Source: Collimonas antrihumi
GTDB taxonomy: Bacteria; Pseudomonadota; Gammaproteobacteria; Burkholderiales; Burkholderiaceae_D
Direction of reading: 5' to 3'
DNA length: 64,000 bases
NCBI RefSeq assembly: GCF_018304965.1
Contig: NZ_JAGQED010000001.1
Coordinates: 310,001 to 374,000, forward strand
The position numbers and the translations under genes are program-made. Below, piece by piece: positions 27,555 through 37,535 of this stretch (its first letter is position 1; every line of letters begins with the position of its first letter). The notes under the pieces were generated by a model that saw nothing but the letters and a program-made list of their open reading frames with translations, had not been told where the DNA came from and made no database searches.

Positions 27555-28859
27555 ATGAATCCACAGATGTTGTTCTGGATCCCGGCAATGCTGCGGATCT
27601 TGCTGATCTTTGTCATCTCCGGCGTAGTCTGGGGCCTGTTCGGCGCGGTGCCCGGCCTGGTGCTGGGCTTGATCTTGATGTCGATTGCGGTGGTGGTGCA
27701 ACTGCATTACCTGTTCCGGCTGAGCGGCTGGCTGGATAATCCGCGCAGCGAGAAACTGCCGGACGGCTGGGGGGCGTGGACCGATATTTTTTCGCGCCTG
27801 TACCGCTTGCGGCGCGACGATGAAAAACATCAGACTGAACTGAGCGAATGGCTGGCGCGCTTTCGCCAGGCCATGCATTTATTGCCGGACGGCGTCGTCA
27901 TCATGGACGACGTCTTGTTCCTGGAGTGGTGCAACCCGGCCGCCGAGCGGCATCTGGGTCTGCAGCACGGGCGCGACAAGGGAATGCGGGTTACTAATCT
28001 GATTCGCACACCGGACTTCATCGATTACATCATCCTCGGCCGCTACGATCAGCCGCTGACGTTGAGCTTGCGCGAACGTAAGCTTATCGTGCAAATCATT
28101 CCGTTTGAAAATCGCCGCCAGATCCTGGTAACCCACGACGCCACCGAATCCGAAAGAATCGACATGATGCGGCGTGACTTCATCGCCAACGCCTCGCATG
28201 AACTGCGCACGCCATTGACGGTGATTAACGGCTTTCTGGAGATCGCGCAGGCACAACCGGATCTCGACCAGAAGACCCGTGCCGCCCATTTGCAGTTGAT
28301 GACGGAGCAGGGCCATCGCATGCAAAACCTGATCGGCGACATGCTTACCTTGACGCGACTGGAATCGATCGATTACCCCTTGCGTCCCGAGCCGGTAGAC
28401 ATGCGAGCCATGCTGCAAAGCTTGTTGCTGGAAGCTGAAGTACTGTCTGCGGGAAAGCACACGTTTTCCCTGGCGGTCGACGGACCCGACGTCACCGGCA
28501 GCAAGGACGAACTGCGTAGCGCATTCAGCAATCTGATTTCCAATGCTGTCCGTTACACACCGGTTGATGGAAAAATCCAGATTATTTGGCAAAACGGCAA
28601 ATTAGGGCCGCAACTGGTGGTCAAGGATTCCGGCATCGGTATCAGCGGTGAGCATATCTCGCGGCTGACTGAACGGTTTTATCGGGTCGATAAGAGCCGC
28701 TCACGAGAAACCCAGGGCACCGGTCTCGGCCTGGCCATCGTCAAACACGTATTGTTGCGCCACCACGGCACGCTGGGGGTTGAATCGCGACCGGGCGAGG
28801 GCAGTGCATTTACCGTCAACTTGCCTGCAGCTTCAATAGTTGCTACAGCGAAAGCCTGA
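27555..28859 (+). CDS. phoR: Phosphate regulon sensor histidine kinase
   Basis: The 434-residue protein has two N-terminal hydrophobic helices (about 9-55), a PAS domain (about 98-190, DGVVIMDDVLFLEWCNPAA) and the H-box DFIANASHELRTPLTV with His215. The ATPase boxes are NLISNAVRYTP, VKDSGIGISGEHI and GTGLGLAIVKH. There is no large periplasmic sensor domain, as in PhoR, which senses through PstSCAB-PhoU. It ends the pst-pho run. A close paralogue lies at 44498. Confidence 0.95.
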   Translation: MNPQMLFWIPAMLRILLIFVISGVVWGLFGAVPGLVLGLILMSIAVVVQLHYLFRLSGWLDNPRSEKLPDGWGAWTDIFSRLYRLRRDDEKHQTELSEWLARFRQAMHLLPDGVVIMDDVLFLEWCNPAAERHLGLQHGRDKGMRVTNLIRTPDFIDYIILGRYDQPLTLSLRERKLIVQIIPFENRRQILVTHDATESERIDMMRRDFIANASHELRTPLTVINGFLEIAQAQPDLDQKTRAAHLQLMTEQGHRMQNLIGDMLTLTRLESIDYPLRPEPVDMRAMLQSLLLEAEVLSAGKHTFSLAVDGPDVTGSKDELRSAFSNLISNAVRYTPVDGKIQIIWQNGKLGPQLVVKDSGIGISGEHISRLTERFYRVDKSRSRETQGTGLGLAIVKHVLLRHHGTLGVESRPGEGSAFTVNLPAASIVATAKA

Positions 28860-29038
28860 AACGGTTGAGCGTGGCCGAAGTATTGCCAAAGCGGCCGGAG
28901 TCTTCAACATCAGCTACAATTCTGCGGCGACATACTGAAGACCAGTGAAGACCCGTGTCGCCGGCCGCGACCGTTGTCGATGATTGACAGCGCTCGCGTT
29001 TCTCATTCAAGCCCCTCCATCCAAGCTCCCCCATTGTC

Positions 29039-29968
29039 ATGTCTTTTCCGCGCTTACTGCCTACTTACACACTTAGTCTTGTTTTATGCGCTTTGCTGGC
29101 CGCCTGCGGCAGCAATCCGATTGCGCCGCAGATACCGCCAGTGGCAGTGGTTCCCGTTGTGCCGCCAAAAGTCGCCAAACCGATCAAGATCGGCCTGGCA
29201 TTGGGTGGCGGTGCTGCCCGCGGTTTCGCCCATATCGGCGTGATCAAGGCGCTGGAATCGCAAGGGATAGTGCCGGATATCGTAGTCGGCACAAGCGCCG
29301 GTAGTGTGGTCGGTGCAATGTATGCCGCCGGCAATAACGGCTTTGCGTTGCAAAAGATCGCGTTGCAAATGGATGAGGCCGCAATTTCGGATTGGTCTGT
29401 ACCGTTTTTTGCCAAGGTCAGCGGCGTATTGAAGGGTGAAGCGATCCAGAACTACGTCAACAAGACGGTCCACAATGTGCCGATTGAGAAACTGAAAATC
29501 CCGTTTGGCGCGGTTGCCACTGATTTGCATAGCGGTGTACCCATCCTGTTCCGCCGCGGTAACACTGGTGTAGCGGTACGGGCGTCTTCGGCGGTGCCGG
29601 GTGTTTTCCAGTCGGTGAATGTCGGCGGTCGTCAGTATGTGGACGGCGGCCTAGTGTCGCCGGTGCCGGTGCGTTTTGCGCATGAAATGGGCGCCGATTT
29701 TGTGATTGCCGTGAATATTTCCGCCTCGCCGGAGGCTCAGGCCGCCTCAAGCTCGGTCGACGTATTGCTGCAAACTTTTGCCATCATGGGGCAAACTATT
29801 AACAGTTATGAGCTGAAAGACGCGGATATTGTCATCCGTCCGGAGTTGGGTGCGATGAAGGGTAACGATTTTGCCGCGCGTAATACCGCGATCCTGGCCG
29901 GTGAACAGGCGGCAATGGCGCAGATGGCGGTTATCAAGAAGAAATTGAAGGAAAAGCGCGAAGAGTAA
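29039..29968 (+). CDS. Patatin-like phospholipase lipoprotein (RssA type)
   Basis: The 309-residue protein has a lipoprotein signal with lipobox LLAAC (Cys23), followed by a patatin hydrolase domain. The domain has the oxyanion loop GLALGGGAARGFAH, the nucleophile motif GTSAGS and the catalytic Asp in VDGGLVSPVPV. It is probably anchored in a membrane facing the periplasm and hydrolyses acyl esters; the lipid substrate is unknown. It stands apart from phoR (179-bp gap) and has no clear operon partner. The stop is followed by a short GGGTGGGCA-type palindrome. Confidence 0.9.
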   Translation: MSFPRLLPTYTLSLVLCALLAACGSNPIAPQIPPVAVVPVVPPKVAKPIKIGLALGGGAARGFAHIGVIKALESQGIVPDIVVGTSAGSVVGAMYAAGNNGFALQKIALQMDEAAISDWSVPFFAKVSGVLKGEAIQNYVNKTVHNVPIEKLKIPFGAVATDLHSGVPILFRRGNTGVAVRASSAVPGVFQSVNVGGRQYVDGGLVSPVPVRFAHEMGADFVIAVNISASPEAQAASSSVDVLLQTFAIMGQTINSYELKDADIVIRPELGAMKGNDFAARNTAILAGEQAAMAQMAVIKKKLKEKREE

Positions 29969-30001
29969 ATGCGGCAAATACAGTATCCGGAAACAACTCC
30001 G

Positions 30002-30029
30002 CAGGGTGGGCAGCTATGCCCACGCGTGC
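30002..30029. repeat. Short relative of the 2117-2190 palindromic repeat
   Basis: GTGGGCA (30006-30012) pairs with TGCCCAC (30017-30023) around GCTA, inside AGGGTGGGCA...GCCCACGCG. This shares the outer AGGGTGGGCA and CCCACGCG blocks with the larger repeat at 2117. It sits between the ends of two convergent genes, so it may also act as a weak terminator. Confidence 0.55.
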
Positions 30030-30032
30030 TTT

Positions 30033-30392
30033 CTAACTGGAGACCTGCGGCAGATTTGTCGGCAACTGTATCACTACAGGTTGCTGTGGCTCGGGCTTGA
30101 GAGCATTGCTCATGGCCAGGAAAAGGCCGCCGAACCCTATGAACAAGCCGATAACGGTCGCCAGCATCCATTTGTGCGTTTCGCCTGCAACCTTGTGGAT
30201 TTCGCTCATGATCGACTGCATGTCCGCCCGCGTCGCGTGTATGTCCGCTCGTGTCGCCAAGGTAGGCAACACCGCATCGAATCTAGCTTCCAGCGTGGCT
30301 ACGCGTTCCACGCCACGATCATCGTGCGCTCTTCTGTTTTTATCAGCACGCGCTTGTGGCTTGTCAAGGTGTGACAGACTTGGGTTCATCAT
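30033..30392 (-). CDS. Small coiled-coil protein with one membrane helix
   Basis: I do not recognise a named family. The 119-residue protein has a charged N-terminus and a heptad-like helix (about 28-72, RVATLEARFDAVLPTLATRAD). A transmembrane segment follows (75-94, MLATVIGLFIGFGGLFLAM), then a Pro/Gln-rich tail. A 21-bp duplication in the gene (30220-30261) produces the repeated TRADIHA/TRADMQS heptad. AAAGGA 10 bases upstream supports the start. Similar short helix-plus-anchor proteins occur near holins and in many proteobacterial genomes without known function. Confidence 0.65.
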   Translation of the reverse strand: MMNPSLSHLDKPQARADKNRRAHDDRGVERVATLEARFDAVLPTLATRADIHATRADMQSIMSEIHKVAGETHKWMLATVIGLFIGFGGLFLAMSNALKPEPQQPVVIQLPTNLPQVSS

Positions 30393-30581
30393 TTGAGAGG
30401 CATCCTTTACCTATGAAAACGCCGCCCTGCAAAAAAAATCTTGCGGAGCATGGCATTTTTCATTTTATCGCTGTGCGGGAAGTGGACTCTCGATAACGAG
30501 CCATTTTAGGTAGATTGCGTATGTTAGACGGCGAGGCGTCAGGAAAAAAAACGGGCACCCCGCGAAGGACAACAACATCGA

Positions 30582-31172
30582 TTATTGATGGCTGTAGCTA
30601 TCCGGTTCCGGATCATTGATCCGACGCGCACCATTAAAGCGCGATTTCCAGTAAGCCAGATCCATGCTTTCGATACGCACCTTGCCACCGGAGGACGGAG
30701 CATGGATGAATTTATTGTCGCCCAGGTAAATACCCACGTGCGAGAAGCTGCGACGCAGCGTATTATAGAACACCAGGTCGCCCGGCTTCAAATCCTGCTT
30801 GTCGACCTTTTCGCCGCTGCGGCTCAATTCCGCGGCAGTGCGGGGAACGTTGACGCCCCAGGCATCCTTGAATACATAACGTACCAAACCGCTGCAATCT
30901 AGGCCGTTTTCCGGGCTATTGCCACCATATTTGTAATGAATGCCGATCATGCCCATCGCGCTCACAGCCAGGTCCGACGCCCGATCGGTAAATTGCTGGA
31001 GCTTGCTGAGGGCGCTGCTTGCTTGCGGACGCGGATCGATGTCGGTGATATCGGAAGCGCGCGCGGGTGTACACAGAAACAGCATGGCGATCAGTGCGAA
31101 AGCAAGTGCAAATGTCTGGAATAGGGGAAAGGCTTCTTTGATCGACATCGTTATGGGTGGGCTCTGGGACAT
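30582..31172 (-). CDS. NlpC/P60 (C40) peptidoglycan endopeptidase
   Basis: The 196-residue protein has a signal-anchor region (15-38, ending TPARA) and an NlpC/P60 domain. The catalytic Cys93 is in GLDCSGLVRYVF, the His in SFSHVGIYLGD, and the third polar residue in FIHAPSSGGKV. Such enzymes (Spr/MepS type) cut peptide cross-links in the cell wall. Two start codons are possible, at 31172 and 31148, neither with a good ribosome site; the longer form is listed. It is a single-gene unit flanked by gaps of 189 and 300 bp. Confidence 0.9.
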   Translation of the reverse strand: MSQSPPITMSIKEAFPLFQTFALAFALIAMLFLCTPARASDITDIDPRPQASSALSKLQQFTDRASDLAVSAMGMIGIHYKYGGNSPENGLDCSGLVRYVFKDAWGVNVPRTAAELSRSGEKVDKQDLKPGDLVFYNTLRRSFSHVGIYLGDNKFIHAPSSGGKVRIESMDLAYWKSRFNGARRINDPEPDSYSHQ

Positions 31173-31472
31173 TACGATCGCACGAATGTAAGTGAATAAG
31201 AGATACCTGTCAAATTTGGCAGGCGACTGAACGGCACTGTATCATGTCATTGTGATAATTGAAGTCGGGCAAATCCTGAAAATAGCAGGAATTTTCCCGC
31301 GATTGAGGTTTCTGTAGAGCAAATATCGGACCAAGGGATCGGGTCGAAGTGTTGGGGCGAGTATTAAGCCAAAAATATCGCGCCAGAAATAATCTGCCGG
31401 CAAAACGGTCGATGCAGATGCCTATTGCAGAGCACTAAAGTACAATATTCAGTTATTTCACAAGGAGCAAAA
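31173..31472. other. Divergent 300-bp intergenic region
   Basis: It separates the C40 peptidase (minus) from the HbpS/GlcG-like gene (plus) and must hold both promoters. AAGGAG directly before the plus-strand ATG is clear. I see no other element that I would name. Confidence 0.4.
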
Positions 31473-31880
31473 ATGAAATCGAAACAAGTTTTGACACTCG
31501 ACGATGTAAAGAAAATTGCGGCAGCTGCTGAGGCTGAGGCGGTCAAGAACCGTTGGGCCGTCACAATTTCGATCGTTGATGACGGCGGTCACCTGCTGTG
31601 GTTGCAACGCATGGATGGCTGCGCGCCGATTTCGGCCCATATCGCCCCGGCCAAGGCCAAGACTGCAGCCTTGGGTCAGCGCGAATCGAAGATTTACGAA
31701 GACATGATCAATAATGGCCGTTTCTCGTTCATCACCGCACCAAACCTGGAAGGCTTGCTGGAGGGTGGCGTACCGATCCTGGTTGGCGGTGAATATCTCG
31801 GCGCGGTTGGCGTGTCCGGCGTGAAGTCGAGCGAAGATGTGCAAATCGCCAAGGCAGGTATTGCTGCACTGGGCGCTTAA
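31473..31880 (+). CDS. HbpS/GlcG-family (DUF336) protein
   Basis: The 135-residue protein matches the GlcG/HbpS family: LTLDDVKKIAAAAEAEA, VTISIVDDGGHLLWLQRMDGC, AKAKTAALGQRES and PILVGGEYLGAVGVSG. Members bind haem, cobalamin or small ligands, or sit in catabolic operons as accessory proteins; no partner here tells which. AAGGAG 6-7 bases upstream decides the ATG at 31473 over one at 31425. It lacks a signal peptide, so it is cytoplasmic. Confidence 0.85.
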   Translation: MKSKQVLTLDDVKKIAAAAEAEAVKNRWAVTISIVDDGGHLLWLQRMDGCAPISAHIAPAKAKTAALGQRESKIYEDMINNGRFSFITAPNLEGLLEGGVPILVGGEYLGAVGVSGVKSSEDVQIAKAGIAALGA

Positions 31881-32351
31881 GCCGGATTGTAGAAATACGG
31901 TTAGCTGCGCTGGCTGGCGCTGCGTTGGCGCGGATCGGCGACGGCAGCCGTGTTTTTTCGAGCAAGGATTAAAGCAGCTTGCAGGTTCGAAATGCCGAAC
32001 TGGCAAGCTGACCATTATTGGTAGTTGAATGGGGAGTTAAACTGGTAACCGGGGCGTGGATTGTCAGTATTGTTATCAATTAAATCATGGTCATTGATTT
32101 TTCGTGATTTCCCATGATTATTTCGTAATTATTTATACAAAAATCCTCAGCTTCGCGTCTGACCAGATTGCCGGGCAAGCTGTTGTCGGCTATAATTGCA
32201 GGGTTTAGCCCAATTTACTCCGCCGTAGCGCATACCACCATCCATCTCGTCCCAAAAAGACTATTTAAAGCCGCCAAACTGTCACTGTTTGGGGTTTCAT
32301 AGCGGTCGTTTGGCGCAGCGCAGCGGCGGTAACAACATCAGGAGTTACCCC
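31881..32351. other. 471-bp intergenic region upstream of carA
   Basis: It contains an AT-rich block (about 32030-32160), the carAB promoter (32168-32196) and a leader of about 150 bases with a small hairpin (CCAAAC 32274-32279 with GTTTGG 32287-32292). I found no clear pyrimidine- or arginine-responsive operator and no leader peptide that I would defend. Confidence 0.5.
32168..32196 (+). promoter_or_regulatory. Sigma-70-type promoter of carAB
   Basis: TTGCCG (32168-32173) and a perfect TATAAT (32191-32196) are separated by exactly 17 bases. Transcription would start near 32203, leaving a 5' leader of about 150 bases before the carA TTG start. Confidence 0.7.
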
Positions 32352-33530
32352 TTGCAGCCATTTTTTTCTGGCCTCACCGTACCGGCCATCCTCGCGCTAG
32401 CAGATGGGACGATTTTCAAAGGTATTTCAATTGGCGCCGTTGGTCATACGACTGGTGAAGTCGTATTCAATACCGCCATGACCGGCTACCAGGAAATCCT
32501 CACCGATCCAAGCTATAGCCGCCAGATCGTCACTCTCACTTATCCGCATATCGGCAATACCGGCGTTAATAAAGAGGATGTCGAATCCTTCCAAATTCAC
32601 GCCGCCGGCCTGATCATTCGCGATCTGCCACGCCTGGTGTCGAATTTCCGTTCCACACAGACACTCGATGCCTACCTGCAAGAGTCGAATATCGTTGCCA
32701 TCGCCGGCATCGATACCCGCAAGCTGACACGCATTTTGCGCGAAAAAGGTGCGCAGGGCGGCGCCATCGTCGCCGGCGAGCCTGACATCGCTGTCGCCAC
32801 CGCAAAGGCGCTGGAACTGGCACGCAGTTTCCCCGGCCTGGCCGGTATGGACCTGGCCAAAGTTGTGTCGACTACCAAGGCTTACAGCTGGAGCGAGACC
32901 GAATGGCGTCTCGGCCGCGGCTACGACCAGCAAATCACGCCCAAGTATCATGTGGTGGCATTTGATTATGGCGTCAAATTCAACATCCTGCGCATGCTAG
33001 CGCAACGCGGCTGCAAGATCACTGTATTGCCGGCGCAAGCTTCGGCTGCCGATGCCCTGGCGCTCAATCCGGACGGCATTTTCCTGTCCAACGGCCCTGG
33101 CGATCCGGAGCCATGCGATTACGCGATTGCCGCCGTCAAGGAATTGATCGAGCGCGAGATTCCGACTTTCGGCATCTGCCTCGGCCATCAGATCATGGCG
33201 CTGGCATCCGGCGCCAAGACGCTCAAGATGAAGTTCGGCCACCATGGCGCCAATCATCCGGTGCAGGACCTGGATAGCAAGCAAGTGCTGATTACATCGC
33301 AAAATCACGGTTTTGCAGTGGACGGCGCAACCCTGCCGGCCAATTGCCGCGTGACGCACGTATCGCTGTTCGACGGTTCGCTGCAGGGCTTCACCCGCAC
33401 CGACAAGCCGGCATTCTGCTTCCAAGGTCACCCTGAAGCATCGCCTGGCCCGCATGACATCGCCCCTTTGTTCGATCGTTTCATTCAGATGATGAGTCAA
33501 ACGATGTTGGAGAAAAATAAAAATGCCTAA
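32352..33530 (+). CDS. carA: Carbamoyl-phosphate synthase small subunit
   Basis: CarA hydrolyses glutamine and channels ammonia to CarB for carbamoyl phosphate, used for arginine and pyrimidines. The 392-residue protein has the N-terminal [14 protein letters not shown] and the class I glutaminase triad: Cys in FGICLGHQ, then His and Glu in [14 protein letters not shown] choose the TTG at 32352 because AGGAG (32340-32344) precedes it by 7 bases and the family starts here. The frame is open further upstream without a good site. The stop overlaps carB by 8 bases. Confidence 0.95.
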   Translation: MQPFFSGLTVPAILALADGTIFKGISIGAVGHTTGEVVFNTAMTGYQEILTDPSYSRQIVTLTYPHIGNTGVNKEDVESFQIHAAGLIIRDLPRLVSNFRSTQTLDAYLQESNIVAIAGIDTRKLTRILREKGAQGGAIVAGEPDIAVATAKALELARSFPGLAGMDLAKVVSTTKAYSWSETEWRLGRGYDQQITPKYHVVAFDYGVKFNILRMLAQRGCKITVLPAQASAADALALNPDGIFLSNGPGDPEPCDYAIAAVKELIEREIPTFGICLGHQIMALASGAKTLKMKFGHHGANHPVQDLDSKQVLITSQNHGFAVDGATLPANCRVTHVSLFDGSLQGFTRTDKPAFCFQGHPEASPGPHDIAPLFDRFIQMMSQTMLEKNKNA

Positions 33531-36500
33531 GCGTAGTGATATAAAAAACATTCTGATTATCGGCGCTGGCCCGATCATAATCGGTCAGGCCTGCGAGTTC
33601 GACTACTCCGGCGCACAGGCCTGCAAGGCGCTGCGCGAAGAGGGTTACAAAGTAATCCTGGTCAACAGCAATCCGGCCACCATCATGACCGATCCGGAAA
33701 TGGCCGATGTCACCTACATCGAGCCGATTACCTGGCAAGCGGTGGAACGCATTATCGCCAAGGAAAAGCCGGACGCGATCCTGCCGACCATGGGCGGCCA
33801 GACCGCGCTCAACTGCGCACTGGATTTGCATCGCCACGGCATCCTGGAAAAGTACAATGTCGAATTGATCGGCGCTTCGCCTGAAGCGATCGACAAGGCG
33901 GAAGACCGCTCCAAGTTCAAGGAAGCGATGACCGAGATCGGCCTCGGTTCGGCCCGTTCCGGCGTCGCCCACACCATGGATGAATCCTGGGGTGTGCAGA
34001 AGGAACTCGGCTTCCCGGTCATCATCCGTCCTTCGTTCACCATGGGCGGCACCGGCGGCGGCATTGCATACAATGCCGAAGAATTCGAAACCATCTGCCG
34101 CCGCGGCCTGGAAGCATCGCCGACCAAGGAACTGCTGATTGAAGAATCGCTGATCGGCTGGAAAGAGTACGAGATGGAAGTGGTGCGCGACAAGGCGGAC
34201 AACTGCATCATCGTTTGCTCGATCGAAAACCTGGATCCGATGGGCGTGCATACCGGCGACTCGATCACGGTAGCGCCGGCCCAGACCCTGACCGACAAGG
34301 AATACCAGATCATGCGTAACGCCTCGCTGGCGGTATTGCGTGAGATCGGTGTCGATACCGGCGGCTCCAACGTGCAGTTCTCGGTCAATCCGGCCGACGG
34401 CCGCATGATCGTGATCGAAATGAATCCGCGCGTATCGCGCTCTTCGGCGCTGGCCTCCAAGGCTACCGGTTTCCCGATCGCCAAGATCGCCGCGAAACTG
34501 GCGGTGGGCTTTACGCTGGACGAGTTGCGCAATGAAATTACCGGCGGCGCGACACCGGCATCGTTCGAGCCTTCGATCGATTACGTGGTCACCAAGATTC
34601 CGCGTTTTGCATTTGAAAAATTCCCGACTGCCGACGATCACCTGACGACTCAGATGAAATCGGTGGGCGAGGTGATGGCGATCGGCCGCACCTTCCAGGA
34701 ATCGTTCCAGAAAGCCTTGCGCGGCCTCGAAGTCGGCGTCGACGGCATGAACGAAAAGACGCAGGACCGCGAAGTTATCGAAGAAGAACTCGGCGAGCCT
34801 GGCCCGGACCGTATCTGGTATGTCGGCGATGCGTTCGCCCAAGGTTTCACGCTGGAAGAAGTGCATCAGCTGACCCATATCGATCCATGGTTCCTGTCGC
34901 AAATCAAGGAAATCGTCGATATCGAACTGTGGCTGGAAAAAAGCCAGACGCTGGAAGCGCTGGACCGCGACACGCTGTTCCGTCTCAAGCAAAAGGGCTT
35001 TGGCGATCGCCGCCTGGCCAAGCTGCTGAAGACGACCGATACCGCTGTGCGCCTCAAGCGCCTGGCCTTGAATATCCGTCCGGTCTACAAGCGGGTGGAT
35101 ACCTGCGCCGGCGAATTTTCGACCAATACGGCTTACATGTACTCGACCTACGAGGAAGAGTGCGAATCGAATCCGAGCGACAAAAAGAAAATCATGGTGC
35201 TGGGCGGCGGTCCTAACCGCATCGGCCAGGGTATCGAATTCGATTATTGCTGCGTCCATGCGGCACTGGCGATGCGCGAAGATGGCTACGAGACCATCAT
35301 GGTCAACTGCAATCCGGAAACCGTATCGACCGACTACGACACTTCGGACCGTTTGTATTTCGAACCGGTGACGCTGGAAGACGTACTGGAAATCGTCGAC
35401 AAGGAAAAGCCTTACGGCGTAATCGTGCAGTATGGCGGCCAGACACCGCTGAAGCTGGCGCTGGATCTGGAAGCCAACGGCGTGCCTATCGTCGGCACTT
35501 CGCCGGACATGATCGACGCTGCCGAAGACCGCGAGCGTTTCCAGAAGCTGTTGCACGACCTGAACTTGCGTCAGCCGCCAAACCGTACTGCGCGTACTGA
35601 AGAAGATGCATTGCGCCTGGCGCAGGAAATCGGTTATCCGCTGGTGGTGCGTCCATCTTACGTATTGGGCGGCCGCGCGATGGAAATCGTCCATGAGCAA
35701 CGCGATCTCGAGCGCTACATGCGCGAAGCGGTCAAGGTCTCGCACGATTCGCCGGTATTGCTGGATCGCTTCCTGAACGACGCTATCGAAGTCGACGTCG
35801 ACTGCCTGTCTGACGGCGAGCGTACCTTTATCGGCGGCGTCATGGAACATATCGAGCAGGCTGGCGTGCACTCCGGCGATTCGGCTTGTTCGCTGCCGCC
35901 TTACTCGCTGTCGCAGGCAACCATCGAAGAGATCAAGCGCCAGACATCGTTGATGGCCAAGGGCTTGAACGTGGTTGGTTTGATGAACGTGCAGTTTGCG
36001 ATTCAGCAGATCGATGGCAAGGACGTCGTGTTTGTGTTGGAAGTCAATCCGCGCGCCTCGCGTACCGTGCCGTTTGTATCCAAGGCTACCGGTTTGCAGC
36101 TAGCCAAGATTGCCGCCCGCTGCATGGTCGGCCAGTCGCTCGACAGCCAAGGTATCAAGGAAGAAGTCGTGCCGAAATACTTCAGCGTCAAGGAAGCGGT
36201 ATTCCCGTTCGTCAAGTTCCCAGGCGTCGACACCATTCTCGGCCCGGAAATGAAATCGACCGGTGAAGTCATGGGCGTTGGCAAGACTTTCGGCGAGGCG
36301 TTCGTCAAGTCGCAACTCGGCGCTGGCGTCAAGCTGCCGAGTTCGGGCAAGGTGTTCCTCAGCGTCAAGGGCAGCGACAAACCGCGTGCAGTGCAGGTTG
36401 CCAAGGATCTGGTGGCGATCGGCTTCACGGTGGTGGCGACCAAGGGTACCGCGGCGGCTATCAGCGCTGCCGGGATTCCTGTGGAAACCGTCAACAAGGT

Positions 36501-36744
36501 GGTCGAAGGACGTCCGCACGTGGTCGACATGATCAAGAACAATGAGATTTCATTGGTGATCAACACGGTCGAAGAAAAGCGTAGCGCGATTGTCGATTCG
36601 CGGGCGATCCGCATCTCGGCTTTGGCGGCCCGCGCCACGACCTATACCACGATTGCCGGTGCGGAAGCCGCGGTCGAGGGCATGCGTCATCTGGACGAGT
36701 TGCATGTCTATGATTTACAAGGGCTGCATAAAACCTTACACTAA
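33523..36744 (+). CDS. carB: Carbamoyl-phosphate synthase large subunit
   Basis: CarB uses bicarbonate, ammonia and two ATP to make carbamoyl phosphate. The 1073-residue length is standard. Two ATP-grasp halves are seen, each opening with a nucleotide loop ([39 protein letters not shown]), and with RPSFTMGG and RPSYVLGG in turn. The C-terminal MGS-like allosteric domain (about 930-1073, [25 protein letters not shown]) would bind UMP/ornithine-type effectors. Its ATG lies inside the carA 3' end (8-base overlap). A perfect palindrome follows the stop. Confidence 0.98.
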   Translation: MPKRSDIKNILIIGAGPIIIGQACEFDYSGAQACKALREEGYKVILVNSNPATIMTDPEMADVTYIEPITWQAVERIIAKEKPDAILPTMGGQTALNCALDLHRHGILEKYNVELIGASPEAIDKAEDRSKFKEAMTEIGLGSARSGVAHTMDESWGVQKELGFPVIIRPSFTMGGTGGGIAYNAEEFETICRRGLEASPTKELLIEESLIGWKEYEMEVVRDKADNCIIVCSIENLDPMGVHTGDSITVAPAQTLTDKEYQIMRNASLAVLREIGVDTGGSNVQFSVNPADGRMIVIEMNPRVSRSSALASKATGFPIAKIAAKLAVGFTLDELRNEITGGATPASFEPSIDYVVTKIPRFAFEKFPTADDHLTTQMKSVGEVMAIGRTFQESFQKALRGLEVGVDGMNEKTQDREVIEEELGEPGPDRIWYVGDAFAQGFTLEEVHQLTHIDPWFLSQIKEIVDIELWLEKSQTLEALDRDTLFRLKQKGFGDRRLAKLLKTTDTAVRLKRLALNIRPVYKRVDTCAGEFSTNTAYMYSTYEEECESNPSDKKKIMVLGGGPNRIGQGIEFDYCCVHAALAMREDGYETIMVNCNPETVSTDYDTSDRLYFEPVTLEDVLEIVDKEKPYGVIVQYGGQTPLKLALDLEANGVPIVGTSPDMIDAAEDRERFQKLLHDLNLRQPPNRTARTEEDALRLAQEIGYPLVVRPSYVLGGRAMEIVHEQRDLERYMREAVKVSHDSPVLLDRFLNDAIEVDVDCLSDGERTFIGGVMEHIEQAGVHSGDSACSLPPYSLSQATIEEIKRQTSLMAKGLNVVGLMNVQFAIQQIDGKDVVFVLEVNPRASRTVPFVSKATGLQLAKIAARCMVGQSLDSQGIKEEVVPKYFSVKEAVFPFVKFPGVDTILGPEMKSTGEVMGVGKTFGEAFVKSQLGAGVKLPSSGKVFLSVKGSDKPRAVQVAKDLVAIGFTVVATKGTAAAISAAGIPVETVNKVVEGRPHVVDMIKNNEISLVINTVEEKRSAIVDSRAIRISALAARATTYTTIAGAEAAVEGMRHLDELHVYDLQGLHKTLH

Positions 36745-36751
36745 GGTCAAA

Positions 36752-36777
36752 TCAGGATGTGCCTAGGCACATCCTGA
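36752..36777. repeat. Perfect 26-bp palindrome after carB
   Basis: TCAGGATGTGCCT is followed at once by its exact reverse complement AGGCACATCCTGA, with no central spacer. It starts 7 bases after the carB stop. As RNA it could fold into a stem with a tight 4-base loop; no T-run follows. It may end or process carAB mRNA, or be a dimeric protein site. Confidence 0.85.
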
Positions 36778-36962
36778 ATCGCTTCCGGGATGCGTTGGTG
36801 TGTCTGGAAGCCGCCGAAACGTACAATTTAGCTATAGAAGTTCCTGCGGAGGTCATAAGCGCACCCTTTTTTCGGTACGTTTTGACCTCCGTGACCTTTT
36901 ATTGTGTGCGTGATAGACCCTGCGTCATAAACCTTATTTTATATTTGTTGAGTACCATCCCT

Positions 36963-37439
36963 ATGAGCTCAGTACCTCTTACCAAGCATGGCGCGCAATT
37001 GTTGAAAGATGAATTGCATCATTTGAAAACCAAAGAGCGTCAAACTGTCATCAAGGCCATCGCAGAAGCACGCGCGCATGGCGATCTTTCGGAAAACGCG
37101 GATTATGACGCGGCGAAAGAGCGGCAAGGTTTCGTCGAAGGCCGGATTGCCGATCTTGAAGGCAAGCTGGGAGCTGCGCAGGTTATTGATCCGGCAACCC
37201 TGGATGCGGACGGGCGCGTGGTGTTTGCCTCTACGGTCGATCTGGAAGACCTGGAGTCGGGCGATAAGGTAACGTATCAAATCGTCGGCACCGATGAGGC
37301 CGATATCAAGCTGTCCAAGGTTTCCGTGACCTCGCCGATCGCTCGTGCGCTGATCGGCAAGACCGCCGGCGACGTGGTCGGCGTACAAGCGCCATCCGGC
37401 ATCCGCGAATATGAAATTCTGGAAGTTCGCTACATCTGA
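36963..37439 (+). CDS. greA: Transcription elongation factor GreA
   Basis: GreA rescues backtracked RNA polymerase by stimulating transcript cleavage. The chosen ATG gives 158 residues, the standard length: an N-terminal coiled coil with the acidic tip (EARAHGDLSENADYDAAKERQ) and a C-terminal FKBP-like domain (GRVVFASTVDLEDLESGDKVTYQIVG...SPIARALIGKTAGD). The frame is open 68 codons farther upstream but the extra part does not look like protein. It lies 218 bp after carB, a common betaproteobacterial order. Confidence 0.96.
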   Translation: MSSVPLTKHGAQLLKDELHHLKTKERQTVIKAIAEARAHGDLSENADYDAAKERQGFVEGRIADLEGKLGAAQVIDPATLDADGRVVFASTVDLEDLESGDKVTYQIVGTDEADIKLSKVSVTSPIARALIGKTAGDVVGVQAPSGIREYEILEVRYI

Positions 37440-37452
37440 AGCAGGCACGTAG

Positions 37453-37477
37453 GGCATCGCCGCATGCGGCTGATGCC
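37453..37477 (+). terminator. Hairpin downstream of greA
   Basis: GGCATCGCCGC pairs with GCGGC-T-GATGCC (one bulged base) around the central AT, 14 bases after the greA stop. No clear U-tract follows (TTGAGAG). It is probably an RNA 3' end or processing stem. Confidence 0.5.
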
Positions 37478-37491
37478 TTGAGAGTAATTGG

Positions 37492-37519
37492 AGTAGCTTG
37501 ATTCAAGTAGCTTGATCAG
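37492..37519. repeat. 14-bp direct tandem repeat
   Basis: AGTAGCTTGATTCA is followed directly by AGTAGCTTGATCAG, two 14-base units between greA and the DUF4149 gene. The core GTAGCTTG also occurs in the tandem repeat after ftsH (41367-41394). Confidence 0.75.
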
Positions 37520-37535
37520 AAACCCGGGAGTGGCA

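Noticed and set aside
33481-35871. Long minus-strand open frame (796 codons) opposite carB
   Set aside because: The plus strand is an unmistakable carB. The antisense frame reads as a low-quality Arg/Phe/Asp-rich protein with no family features, a shadow of codon bias.
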